Source of the DNA: Agapetus fuscipes
Lineage: Eukaryota > Arthropoda > Insecta > Trichoptera > Glossosomatidae
Direction of reading: 5' to 3'
NCBI GenBank assembly: GCA_951799405.1
Contig: OX637353.1
Span: forward strand, 15,996,001 to 16,060,000
Length of the DNA stretch: 64,000 nt
Shown here: positions 1 through 10,600 of the stretch, piece after piece
Position numbering within the stretch: the stretch's first letter is position 1
Layout of the letters: every line of letters starts with the position of its first letter
Notes under the pieces: generated by a model
Told to the model about the DNA's origin: nothing
What the model saw: the letters and a program-made list of their open reading frames with translations, nothing else
Database searches by the model: none
Translations under genes and position numbers: made by a program

Positions 1-1284
1 ACGTTCCAGCACTTTTTCAATTAGCTCCTCGGTTGTAGGTAGCTTGACCTCCTCTGCCTCGACTGCACGAACCCTGGCGTGGCCCCTGATGGACTGTTTG
101 ACAGCCTCAAACTCGAGAGCTTGGCTGAGCGCCTCGTTCAAAGCCTTGGGATGGGCCAGTTTTACGGCTTGTTGCGTCTCCCATTCCCGCAATCCATTTA
201 GGAACTTGTCCACTGCCAAGCTCTCACAGATGTCGTCGGAGGCTGTCGGGTAAGCGTCTCGTACCAGGCGGGCGATGTCCATTTCAAACTCCTGGAGGCT
301 CTCGTTGGGCTTCTGCACCCTTGTGTTCAGCTGCGACTTGTACAGCTGCTCCAGGCACTTGTGGCCATAGCGCATATCCAAGCGCTGCTTCAGCTGCCCA
401 AAGTCACCACGGTTGTCCAGGGGTATGGCCTGCAGAACCCTGAGAGCGTCTCCTCGGAGCGACAGGCTGAGAACCGAAGCCTTCTTCTGCTGGCTCCAGG
501 CTCCCATCATGGCAGCCGTCTCAAAGAGGGTCAAATACTCCTCCCACGACGTCTTCCCGTCGAAGGTCGGAAGGTTGTGCTTCGACAGCGAAGGGTCGTC
601 ATCCCCTCTAGTGACCCTGGTTGGAGTTGAGCATCCCTGGTCGGTCTCGTCGTGAAGGCCGTCTTTGGGGGATATTCTGGTGGACTCCATCTGGCACTTG
701 TCAGCCAGCTCGGCACGCAGACGGTCCTCCAGGCTTGATATACGAGTCTCCATTTCCCCCTTCAGGGCTGTCATCTTCTCTTCCATTTCTCCTTTCAGGG
801 TTGTGAGATTTCGGGACACCTTTTCCTCCAGATTCCTGGCGTTGTCAGCCATTTCCACCTTCAGGTCGGTCACCACTTCCTTCAGGTTGGTGGTCATCTT
901 CTCCTCCAGCCCGGTCAGGTCCTCCTTCAGGGTCTTGGCGTTGTCAGCCATCTTCTCCTCCAGGGTCTTGGCGTTGTCAGCCATCTTCTCCTCCAGCCCG
1001 GTCAGGTCCTCCTTCACGGTCTTGGCGTTGTCAGCCATCTCCACTTTCAGCTTTTCCTCCATGGAAGTGAAGTTTCCGGTGATGCTGAGGTTTAGCTCGT
1101 CCAAGGCGCGGTCCCCTCCAGACGCCATGACAAAATATGCCGGGTCTTCGCCTGACTGTTCTAAGGCCTCCATGAGGCGTGCCTGTAAGGCCGCCTTCCC
1201 TCCTGAGGTCTCCAGGTCCCTCTCCAGAAGCTCATTTTTAAGCTCAGTGACTTTGAGGTCCTTGATGTTCACTTTGGTTGCCAT
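1..1284 (-). CDS. LTR retrotransposon Gag-like protein (partial, runs off left edge)
   Basis: An open frame of 428 codons starts at the ATG at 1284 and is still open at base 1. Residues about 8-45 read as a SAP-like DNA/RNA-binding helix-turn-helix (LKVTELKNELLERDL, then GGKAALQARLMEAL). Residues about 62-205 are a heptad-rich coiled coil with repeated MADNAKTL and EDLTGLEEK blocks. From about residue 240 the frame matches retrotransposon capsid: LPTFDGKTSWEEYL, then a helical region ending near KFLNGLREWETQQAV. This order is typical of Ty3/Gypsy-type Gag in insects. Protease, reverse transcriptase and integrase would lie beyond the left edge. No stops or frameshifts are seen, so the copy may be young. 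The start fits because it follows the leader and the LTR to its right. Confidence 0.85.
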   Translation of the reverse strand, partial: MATKVNIKDLKVTELKNELLERDLETSGGKAALQARLMEALEQSGEDPAYFVMASGGDRALDELNLSITGNFTSMEEKLKVEMADNAKTVKEDLTGLEEKMADNAKTLEEKMADNAKTLKEDLTGLEEKMTTNLKEVVTDLKVEMADNARNLEEKVSRNLTTLKGEMEEKMTALKGEMETRISSLEDRLRAELADKCQMESTRISPKDGLHDETDQGCSTPTRVTRGDDDPSLSKHNLPTFDGKTSWEEYLTLFETAAMMGAWSQQKKASVLSLSLRGDALRVLQAIPLDNRGDFGQLKQRLDMRYGHKCLEQLYKSQLNTRVQKPNESLQEFEMDIARLVRDAYPTASDDICESLAVDKFLNGLREWETQQAVKLAHPKALNEALSQALEFEAVKQSIRGHARVRAVEAEEVKLPTTEELIEKVLER

Positions 1285-1949
1285 TTTTTTTTCAAAATTT
1301 ACTTCAAAACAAAAATATTTTTAAATTTATTTTATACAAGTTTTGAGTTTTATATATATAGCTGTTTTGAATACGTACTTTAGCAAAATAATAATTTATC
1401 TGATTACACTTATTGGTAGGTACTGTCTTTTAATATTTATTTTTAAATCACCAATATTTTTAACATAATAATGTCTGATAGTACATAATTATTTATTTCG
1501 TCTCAAGTCTTTCAAACACACAGGTAGGTATTTAATGTACATTCACACACTTGTAAACAAAGGATAGTTATTCAAAAACTTTTTCTCGATGAATCTGGAA
1601 CGTTCTTTTGTAATATTTTTCAAGATTTTTATTTATTTATTTTATTTTTTTAATCACACACAATAATAAAAAAAAACTATGGTCCAATTTGATGACTTTC
1701 TCAATGCGGTAAAATAGTCATTATGTTATGTCCAGAATTATGTTCCATATGATGTTCTAGAATTTATAAGCAACTTGCTTTTGCGTCTTTTCTTTTAACA
1801 AAAATTTATTTAAACACTTGTTTTCACAAAAGTCAGTTCACACAAAGTTCAATTTGAATAAAGTTCATTTTAACACTATTTAATTTATTTTATTTATTTT
1901 TAGACAGAAGATCTTAATTTTTCTTGACAATTCCGCACCTGACGCCAAT
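1285..1949 (-). other. Retrotransposon 5' leader with candidate primer-binding site
   Basis: AT-rich untranslated leader between the LTR and the Gag start. A candidate tRNA primer-binding site, read on the minus strand as TGGCGTCAGGTGCGGAA, lies at 1931-1947, two bases inside the LTR border. It begins TGG, as expected for pairing with a tRNA CCA end. I cannot assign the tRNA. Confidence 0.55.
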
Positions 1950-2472
1950 TGTTACGAAATTATGGTTCAATTGTCTTCAAATTAAAAATACACAGGTCTT
2001 CTTCAATAGTTATTTATTTTACACAGTTACAAAATTTATTTTCACACTACTTTCTCGATTATTCCACTTGGTTTTGGTTCACTGATCAGATGACTTCGAT
2101 GTGTTTGTAAGTCTCTATGATACTGGCCCGCTCTGCAGGCCATTCGCACCTTTATACTCTTCAGAGCAGTATGATCCAGAACTAAAGTCGCCAGACGGTT
2201 CCAGAGTAATTATTACTTCTCGATGTTTCACGTACTACCTAGACACAACCAAAATCCTACCTACCAATGCAATACAGTATTCCTATAATTATAACAAATA
2301 CCTACTTAGCCTAGAGAATTCTACACTTATACATAATTATCGATCTTACCTACCAATACTTTTGAGGATTCTTATAACTATAACTACCCATACTTATTTC
2401 AATATTTATATTTACATAACAATACTTTTGAAAATACCGTCCCTTGTATAGATAATTTACCATGCCCACACA
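1950..2472 (-). mobile_element. Long terminal repeat (5' LTR of the minus-strand element)
   Basis: The left border TGTTACGAAATT is placed by the adjacent primer-binding site. The right border, ending CCCACACA at 2472, is a guess from TGT...ACA symmetry. Read on the minus strand, a TATA box (TATAAAG, 2150-2156) is followed about 130 bases later by AATAAA (2013-2018), the expected U3-R-U5 order. The second LTR is outside the window, so neither LTR identity nor a target duplication can be checked. Confidence 0.6.
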
Positions 2473-3949
2473 TTTTTGTATTTTTCATTTTACACCTGAA
2501 GATGGGAGGTACCTTCTGCTTCTCCAAAAAGTGGTTGTGTACAAAATAAACTCAAAAAGTTAATTTTAACAAAATTGCATTTTATTTACATTTATAATGT
2601 TATAATTCTTAAAAACAGTTTAAGTAATTCATGTTTGAGAAGTATCTTATTTTTTTAGGAAAAATAGTTACAGGTATTAACTGTGTAGTTACATGTATTT
2701 CTAACATAAAATAAATATATTTTTTTCAATTGTTTTGAATAGAAAATAAATAAATTATTGTTAATTTGTGTGTTTGTGTAAATGCCTGTTAAATGTAACA
2801 GTCCCACCCCGGATCACCCTGCCCACTGATGTCTGGCTGACACTCCATTGCTAAGCTGTTGGCTGCTGGTAGCATCCAGAGGCGTAAAATCTCAGTGCTG
2901 TAAGAATCTTCAACAGAAAAAGTGAAGTATTATTGTAATTTATACCTTGTAGATTAGATTAGATTATACCGGAGCATATTAAGGGAAATGTATTGAGGTT
3001 TAGGTACTCTTATGCCTCTCAATGATATGGCAATTAGTCAAATCATCTATTTTGTATAAATAGTTTTACTAAGTTGCAGTGCAGGGCTTATGTTCATTTG
3101 AGATTTGGGTTTTTATATTGTAGGTCCACATACGGCATGTTTGCTTGTGTAAATGCATTTAATATGAATCTTAAATATCTTTGCAACATAGATTATATTA
3201 TGTTTTTATTAGACTTTCAGTCTGCTGTCTATTATGTATTGGGCGTAGAATTATAGTGTAGGTAGGTACCTACTTATTGGGGCAAATATAGCGCACTCAT
3301 GTACATAATATATATTTATATAATATGTGTTGGCGGTCTGCATCTTTGGCACGACTTGTATATGAATAAATCTCAATGAATGCTTAAGCAAATTGACAGG
3401 GAATCCCTGCCGTGTTAATTATCTGACAAGTAGGTTAGGTATATGATTCGAGGGTACTCACTTGCTTTTCCGCAGAAAGGTTTTTCCTTTCTAAATGTGG
3501 GCGTAGGTCCGCCAACAGTCCATGGAATATAAACTTCCTGATCCTATACAGTTTCAGGAAGTCACTCTGCTTCATGAGCAGTGGGTTCTCTTGTCTTCCT
3601 TTGCTGCTTTAAGATTTTCCTACGCTTTACCATTCGGTCTTGATGCTCCAGCACAAATAAATCGAGAGCTGAATACGCCTCAGCCATTATATTTCTCAAC
3701 AAGATACTTTTTTTCGAGACGAAACTCACGCAAATGGTCCAATTTGACGAGTAGTTAACGTATCAGACTGCTTATCAGGCCTCTCAATGTGCTCGATACA
3801 CTACCGTCGATAATCTTTCATTTGACAGTTGGGAACTACCGATGCCGTCGTTCAAAATTGTCGAGACTACCACCAGTCGTTCAAACTCTACCGTCACGCC
3901 TAAGCTATCACAATGATCGATAATCTATCTACCGTCGTGTTGAGACTGC
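2473..3949. other. Non-coding flank/intron, no gene recognised
   Basis: AT-rich sequence upstream of the first visible flippase exon, presumably intronic. It holds one truncated SINE-C copy (3071-3201). A roughly 190-bp stretch (3329-3517) has short inverted ends, TGTTGGCGG and CCGCCAACA, and may be a MITE. Weak similarity to the 12.1 kb MITE appears around 3790-3950. I see no exon in it. Confidence 0.5.
3071..3201 (+). mobile_element. SINE-C, 5'-truncated copy
   Basis: Starts inside the family at GGCTTATGTTCATTTGAG and runs to the TTTGCAAC...TTAGATT-like end. The same module recurs at least 13 other times in this window. Confidence 0.7.
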
Positions 3950-4409
3950 CAGCCCTGGTCTGTATGCTGTTCATTATGACAGCATGTACATATATTAATA
4001 GTAACACATTGTTCCCCAGTATCCTGGTCTGTATGCTGTTCAACATGACAGTATGTTTATTAATAGTAACACATTGTTCCCCAGTATCCTGGTCTGTATG
4101 CTGTTCAACATGACAGTATGTTTATTAATAGTAACACATTGTTCCCCAGTATCCTGGTCTGTATGCTGTTCAACGTGACAGCATGTTTATTAATAGTAAC
4201 ACATTGTTCCCCAGTATCCTGGTCTGTATGCTGTTCAACGTGACAGCATGTATATTAATAGTAACACATTGTTCCCCAGTATCCTGGTCTGTATGCTGTT
4301 TAACGTGACAGCATGTTTATTAATAGTAACACATTGTTCCCCAGTATCCTGGTCTGTATGCTGTTCAACATGACAGTATGTTTATTAATAGTAACACATT
4401 GTTTCCTAG
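3950..4409 (+). repeat. 65-bp tandem array built from a splice acceptor and exon start
   Basis: About seven copies of a 65-bp unit. The exon-like start TATCCTGGTCTGTATG falls at 4020, 4085, 4150, 4215, 4280 and 4345, and at the real exon start, 4410. Each unit carries a pyrimidine-rich acceptor ending CCCCAG, then the first 16 bases of the following flippase exon, a 19-base deletion relative to that exon, and CTGTTCAAC plus AT-rich spacer. The genuine acceptor ends CCTAG instead. Any upstream acceptor would give a shifted frame or a stop in my translation. Confidence 0.92.
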
Positions 4410-4601
4410 TATCCTGGTCTGTATGCGCCGTCACAATGCGGGGTGCTGTTCAACGTGAAGGTGTTCTGGGTGTGGGTGGTGAACGCTCTCATACACTCCG
4501 TGTTCCTGTTCTGGCTGCCCATGTACGCGGCCAAGCACGACATTGTGTGGGGAAACGGAAGGGACGGAGGCTACCTGGTCATGGGGAACTTCGTCTACAC
4601 G
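4410..4601 (+). CDS. ATP8A: Flippase exon 1 of those visible (TM7 to start of TM8)
   Basis: Acceptor TTTCCTAG, donor ACG|gtaaac. The 64 codons begin YPGLYAPSQCG and end GNFVYT, phase 0 at both ends. This exon start is the template of the upstream 65-bp array. Confidence 0.93.
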
Positions 4602-7600
4602 GTAAACCATAAATAATAATTATATTAATGATTATAATAATCTGCAATGGTGATTTCTAATGTTGGTGTATTAATTTGCTACATTTTTTGCATAGGAAAT
4701 TTCTGACTTTTTTTGTATAGATTTCTTTGTAAGGTTTTGTTCTTTTATATATTTAAATGTAATTTTTTATTCATATTCCTTGACTTATAGGTTGGTATGA
4801 GGCTGACCACCCATACTGTAAAAAATGGTTCACTTTGCCAATGTTACCCCTGTTTCAGGGAAGGTCGGCAAAAGTTGTGGGGCTTATGTTCATTTGAGGT
4901 TTGGATTTTATTTGTAAGTACACATTCAGCATTTGTAAGCGCGAACTACACTTGTTGGTTTGTGGGCTTACATCTGAGAGCTTTAAATGAATATATCCTT
5001 GCAACTTAGATTATAGATATTATATTATTATAGATATTAGGATGATTTATTTTGTGAGTACTGTTTTTGTGTGTATCACACCTCAAAAGCCCTCTGCAAG
5101 CTTTGTTGTCACTAAAAAAAGCACCAATTCTCAAGCAAGACCCAGTTGCTGTAAGGTTGGATTAACCTTTGGTAACTGGTCTTTGGTAAAAATATACAAA
5201 ATTTTCAACCCAGCGAAGAGCATTTTTGAAAATATAAATTGTGCATTTTTGTACTCTGGTAGGATTAGAACCCACAACCTTCCATTTACGAGTCGGAAGC
5301 ATTACCACTAGACTACGGATCGGTCGAAGCCCTGATGATCACCAATCTTGATAGAAGTGGTACTGAAAGAATGTTTAATTATATTTTTAATGGTTTGTGT
5401 ATAATTTACTGTGGAAATTCATCATGAATCGTAAAAAAAGTTAGGTTAGTAATTTTACTTAGGTATAATAAAAAAGTGAAAATAAACTCCATTATTATTA
5501 TAGAAAAGTGGTTGTTTTTTTTTTAAGATTAATAATGTTTAATTGCTTGATTGTTTGGTTTTCCAGTTTGTGGTGTTGACAGTTTGCTTCAAGGCCGGCC
5601 TCATTACAAACTCCTGGACTTGGGTGACGCACGTTGCCATATGGGGATCCGTTGCCATGTGGTTCATTTTTGTCGCCATTTACAGGTAACTTTTGATATT
5701 TAATTTCCCCTATTTATTTTCTTTCATTCAAGTTCTATATAAATTAAATTACTATCACTACATTTAGCTTCCGTAGATTTTCTTCTACTCCTTTGAAAAG
5801 GAGTAGCTTCAAACTTCAAGATGGAAGTCTCTCATTTATTTATTTATGTATGTAACAAATATATACATGACCAATGCTCTCTCAACGTCTTCGAAAGGAA
5901 AATACTTCGACGTATTTATGGTCTAATAAAGGACAGAAACATATGGCGAAGAAGATACAACTCCCAATTGTATAAGCTGTACCAGGACGCTGATGTGGTC
6001 CACTCAATAAAGGTCAACAGACTGCATTGGCTGGGGCACATTCAGCAAATGGACCATCGGAGCCTGGAGAAGACGATTGTGATGACAAACTCGGAGGGAC
6101 GCCGGACAGTGGGAAGACCACGTTCAAGATGGCTGGACGGAGTGGTGGTGGATTGCCGTGCAGTGGGAATGTGGGACTGGAGGAGGAAGACATTGGATAG
6201 ACTGCGCTGGCAGCGGTTGCTGAGGGAGGCCAAGACCCACCCCGGGTCGTCGTGCCAATGATGATGATGATGAACAAATATATACAGGACTGACAGTGAA
6301 ACACTAAAACGTCACAATACATAATATAACATTGCAGACATAATAGAACAATACACAGATACATTATTCTACGCATCCATACATCGTTCTAATATACATA
6401 CAGACTGATAGTAAGCGATCCACACCAGTTGTAGATATATCCAGGTGTGGGGCTGAGGAGGCCAGAGTATTGAGCAGCAACAGCGCACGCACTACCCAAG
6501 ACTGACGGAGAACATTGGTTCGGCAGGCGGGGATCGTGAAAAGATCATGACTTCTTGCTCTATTATAATTGCTGGGGGCTTAAAGCGTAGAATCCGTCCC
6601 AGATGAGATGAATAAGCTTAGTTTTCACTACAGAGTGCCATATTTGGGTGCAAAATCTGGGTGCGAGCAACAGCACCAAGATAAAGCTTGTCAGGAGTCT
6701 GGTCCACTCTATTTTATCTCTAAGCTGCTGAGACATGGACCATAAAGGCAGCAGAAAGTAGAAAAATTGATGCTTTCGAAATGTGGGGTTGGAGGCGCAT
6801 GCTCCGAATCTCTTGGAAGGCTAGATGTACCAACAAGTTCATTTGTCGAAATCTTTGTTTGGATGGCCTGATTCTTTCCAGTATATATACACGCCGTATT
6901 CTTCAGTTCTTCGGACGTTGTCCGTGGCAATGAAGATGGCCTGGAACGACTGGTTGTGATCGGTGGCTTGGACCGATCAAGTTAAGACAGCAGTAGGCAC
7001 CTCAGTGGTTGGAGCGCTGCAGGCAGCGCAGTCAAGAGAGAGCTGGAGAAGAGTGGTTGCTTCCACACGGGTCACAATCCTCAACAAGATTGAGAAGAAT
7101 TGATCTATAAAAAATGAGAATTCACAATTGTTTAAAAAGATGTGTGAAACAAGGTTGTGAACCACTGTCGTAGAACCTTGAATGGAACAGTTCAGTTACA
7201 TTGTTGTCCTTGTTCTGCAGCCACTTCTGGCCCATATTTGGCCTGGGCGCTGTGATGCTGGGCATGGACATGATGGTGTTCTCATCCTTGGTCTTCTGGC
7301 TGGGAATGCTCCTCATTCCCTTCGCCATCATCATTCCTGATGTAGCTGTCAAAGTGTAAGTAATGTATTAAGTTCAATTTAAAAAAAAACCTTTAAGAGG
7401 GAAGCAATACACCAACCTATTTTTCCTGGCCAAAAACAGGTTGTAAATCACCAATCAATAATTCGTTAATTTATATTTTTAATGAATTATTAATTCAGAA
7501 TTACCCACTGATATCTGTTGAACCAGGGTCCAAGTTATGGTCAAGGCAAGGCAAGTTTCGGATAGTGGTGGAATCTAAATGACACATGTTTTGACAAGTT

Positions 7601-10600
7601 TTCGTTTTCACCCGTCGACTTTCAACAAACAAGTAAAAACTAAAAACCATAGGTAGTAAAACACGTGTTACGCAGTGTAAAAAACGTAAATTTATTATTC
7701 TTTTGAAATTTCTTAAAAATCTGATATCCATAACCGAAAACGGGAAATTGTTTCTGACACCCTTGGTGGGGATTGAACTCCAGCCCTCTAATTATAATAA
7801 TAATAATGCAAGATTTTTATAGCACCTTTTCATGACTCTTGGTCATCCCAAAAGCGCTTGCTCATATGAGCGCGCGAACAGGTGGGTCTTCAACCCCATT
7901 TCTAAAAGTGCTCTCCAGATTAATTTCGCGCAGGTCATCTGGGAGGCCATTCCATATCATTGGAGCAGCCACCTTGAAGGCTCGATCTCCAAAAATGGTC
8001 TTCTTTTCCCTTCTTGGAAACTCTATCCGACTGCGACATGATGCTGCTGATCGCAGTGTTGCTGTTCTGCTTGTGGTGGCTGGAGCTATCATATTTTTTA
8101 AATATTGCGGTGCGGTCCCACGCAGGCTCTTGAAGACCAGCAAGCCTATCTTATACTGGACCCGTCCATGAATCTTCAGCTAGTGAAGGGACTTCAGGGG
8201 TAATGTGACAAAATTTTGAAGCGCCGTTTATAAGTCTTGCCGCTGCATTCAGTACAGACTGGAGTCTCTTTAGCTGGCTCTGGGGCTGTCCGGTATTTAG
8301 CACTAGCTGTCTAGCATTAGACGTAAGCGCTCTATCAATTGAGCTATCCGCACGAGAATTAGCATATGCAATATTGTGTTCTCACCAGTCTAGGTTTCTA
8401 GGTTATTGGTTGTGATAGGTGATAAGACTGATGTTTAGTTGCAGAGAAAAAAGTTCCAAATTCAAAAATGTTTAGATTTAATTTTTTTTTTGAAAAGTTT
8501 TTCGTCTTTTAATGTGAAATATTAGTGATTGTTGTTACTTGGTGTTCAGTGTTCACAATACGGCCTTCAAGAGTCTGACGGAAGAGGTGAGAGAGACGGA
8601 GATACGGAAGGTGGATCCGGAACAGGTCCTGAGCAACCAACATAGACACTCGTAAGTCTGCCAAAATATCTTATTCACATAGCAACAATATAACAATCCA
8701 CTTAGATACTGGCAACAATAATCAAAACATGTGCTGTAAAAAATAAACTCACTTCATATCTTACAATTGCAAACCTGCAAATGAGTGCTTTAGAAATAGG
8801 CATACTATTTGGCTTGTGAACATAATTTTGCCGTAGATGCGGGGATTTTTTTCCCTATTTGTAGGGAATCCTCATGTTGTCAACATTAAAAAAAAATTGG
8901 GAAAATTTTGGGCGGGAAATTTGACAGCTCACACACCAAAGAAGCTAAAACTGTGAATAATTGCTTTTTGCGAAATCACTAAATTTCATATTAATATGTA
9001 TTTTAAAAACTGTAAATAAAACTCGCTGTCATCATTCTAATGGCAGTTTCCTTCTTGAATGTTCTTCTTGAACTTCTCCCTGTACAAACTACACATTTCA
9101 TGATATACTTATTTGTTCTCATACTTTGTTGTCTATCAAACGTATGTAATGTTATGTCGATTGTGAAATGCCATTCACAAGTATCCACTCGATATTATTT
9201 TTGATTTCTTGATGTCGTAGTTTTTATTATTTCTGCACCACACTTTTATGATTTTGCATGTTTTGCAACAGCAATTGTTAATTTCAAAAATTTACCGCAC
9301 TTGGCATCCCTTGAAATTGACGTATTTTTTATTTGTTTTCTCTGTTATGAGTATCTAACGATTTTATCTTTGGTGAATTTTTGGCTTCTTTGTAGAAAGG
9401 GGATTGGATATTTGATTTGAATTTTGAGTGTTAAGTAAACGAAGGACATTATGATTTCTTTCACTGTGATGATTTCTAGGTTGTTTTTTGAACACTGTAG
9501 GGTAAATAGGTTGTGTGAAGGAATTGAAGCTGTGTGATTAGTTGTACTGTAACGCATTTATGGTGGTATAAGGAAGAAGCTGCGTAATATTTTGCGTAAT
9601 TTACAATATTTGGATTGTACTACTTATACTTATGCTGCCAAAAATGTTTTAAGATAAATTGTTTTTTCCATAAATGGAAGTTTATGTTGAATACTTTAGT
9701 TATAAAGTGTACTCTACTTCATCAATCAAGAGGGAGAAGAATTAACTTTCAATAAAGAAGACTAGAAACTGGCATATGGCAATAAGCTATAAGCCCTGGG
9801 TGGGCCTTGGCTGAATCCAGGATTCACCTCCACTCTCGCCTGTCCATCGCCTTTGCTCTCCAGCTATGTATGTCGGCCTTGGCTGCATCTGCTTTGATAC
9901 CGTAAATCTTTTACATTGCTGGCCTTCCTGGTCTCCTTCTACCTTTTGGGTAACGACGGTCAACGACGATACCATGTTAAAAGCACCGGTTCTCATCAGA
10001 TCACCGAAGTTAAGCAACATTGGGGGCGGATGCTACCTGGATGGGTGACCGCTCAGGTACACTGCGTGTTGTTGGCATTTCTTGGACCGGTCCGTAGTCC
10101 AGTGGCAACACTTCGGACTCGTAAATGGAAGGTTGAGGATTCAAATCCCGGCGGAGTACAAAAAATATACCATTTTTATTTCGCTGGGTTGAAAAATTCA
10201 TAAACCTTTACCAAAGACCGGTCACTGAAAGGTCCATCCAATCTTACAACAACTGGGTCTTGCTTGAGAATTGGCACTTTCTACAGCGATGACCAAGCTC
10301 GCAGAGGGCTCATGAGGTGTGATACACACAAAACAGCGCTCACCAAATAAATCATCCTAATATTATTATTATTTGGGGCTGAGAGTGCTAGGTGCTTAAT
10401 GGGTCCATTTTAATTATGTGACCAGCCCACTGCAGACGCCCTATTTTTGTGGTACTGATCACATCAAGCTCTCTGTAGATCATCCTAATATTATTATTAT
10501 TAGTTCCTTGACTTATAGGTTGTTATGCGGCTGACCACCCATAATATAAAAATTGGTTCACTTTGCCAATGTCACCCCTGTTTCAGGGAAGGACGGCAAG

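Noticed and set aside
2101..2451. 116-codon frame
   Set aside because: Lies in the LTR of the minus-strand element, low-complexity Tyr/Ile-rich, with no homology.
9959..10075. Functional 5S rRNA gene
   Set aside because: Several substitutions, no T-run terminator, and fused to SINE-A at the same point in three loci.
10010..10201. Short frames with DLNPQPSIYESEVLPLDYG-type text
   Set aside because: Translation of the SINE-A tRNA-like head, seen at every minus-strand reading of that SINE.
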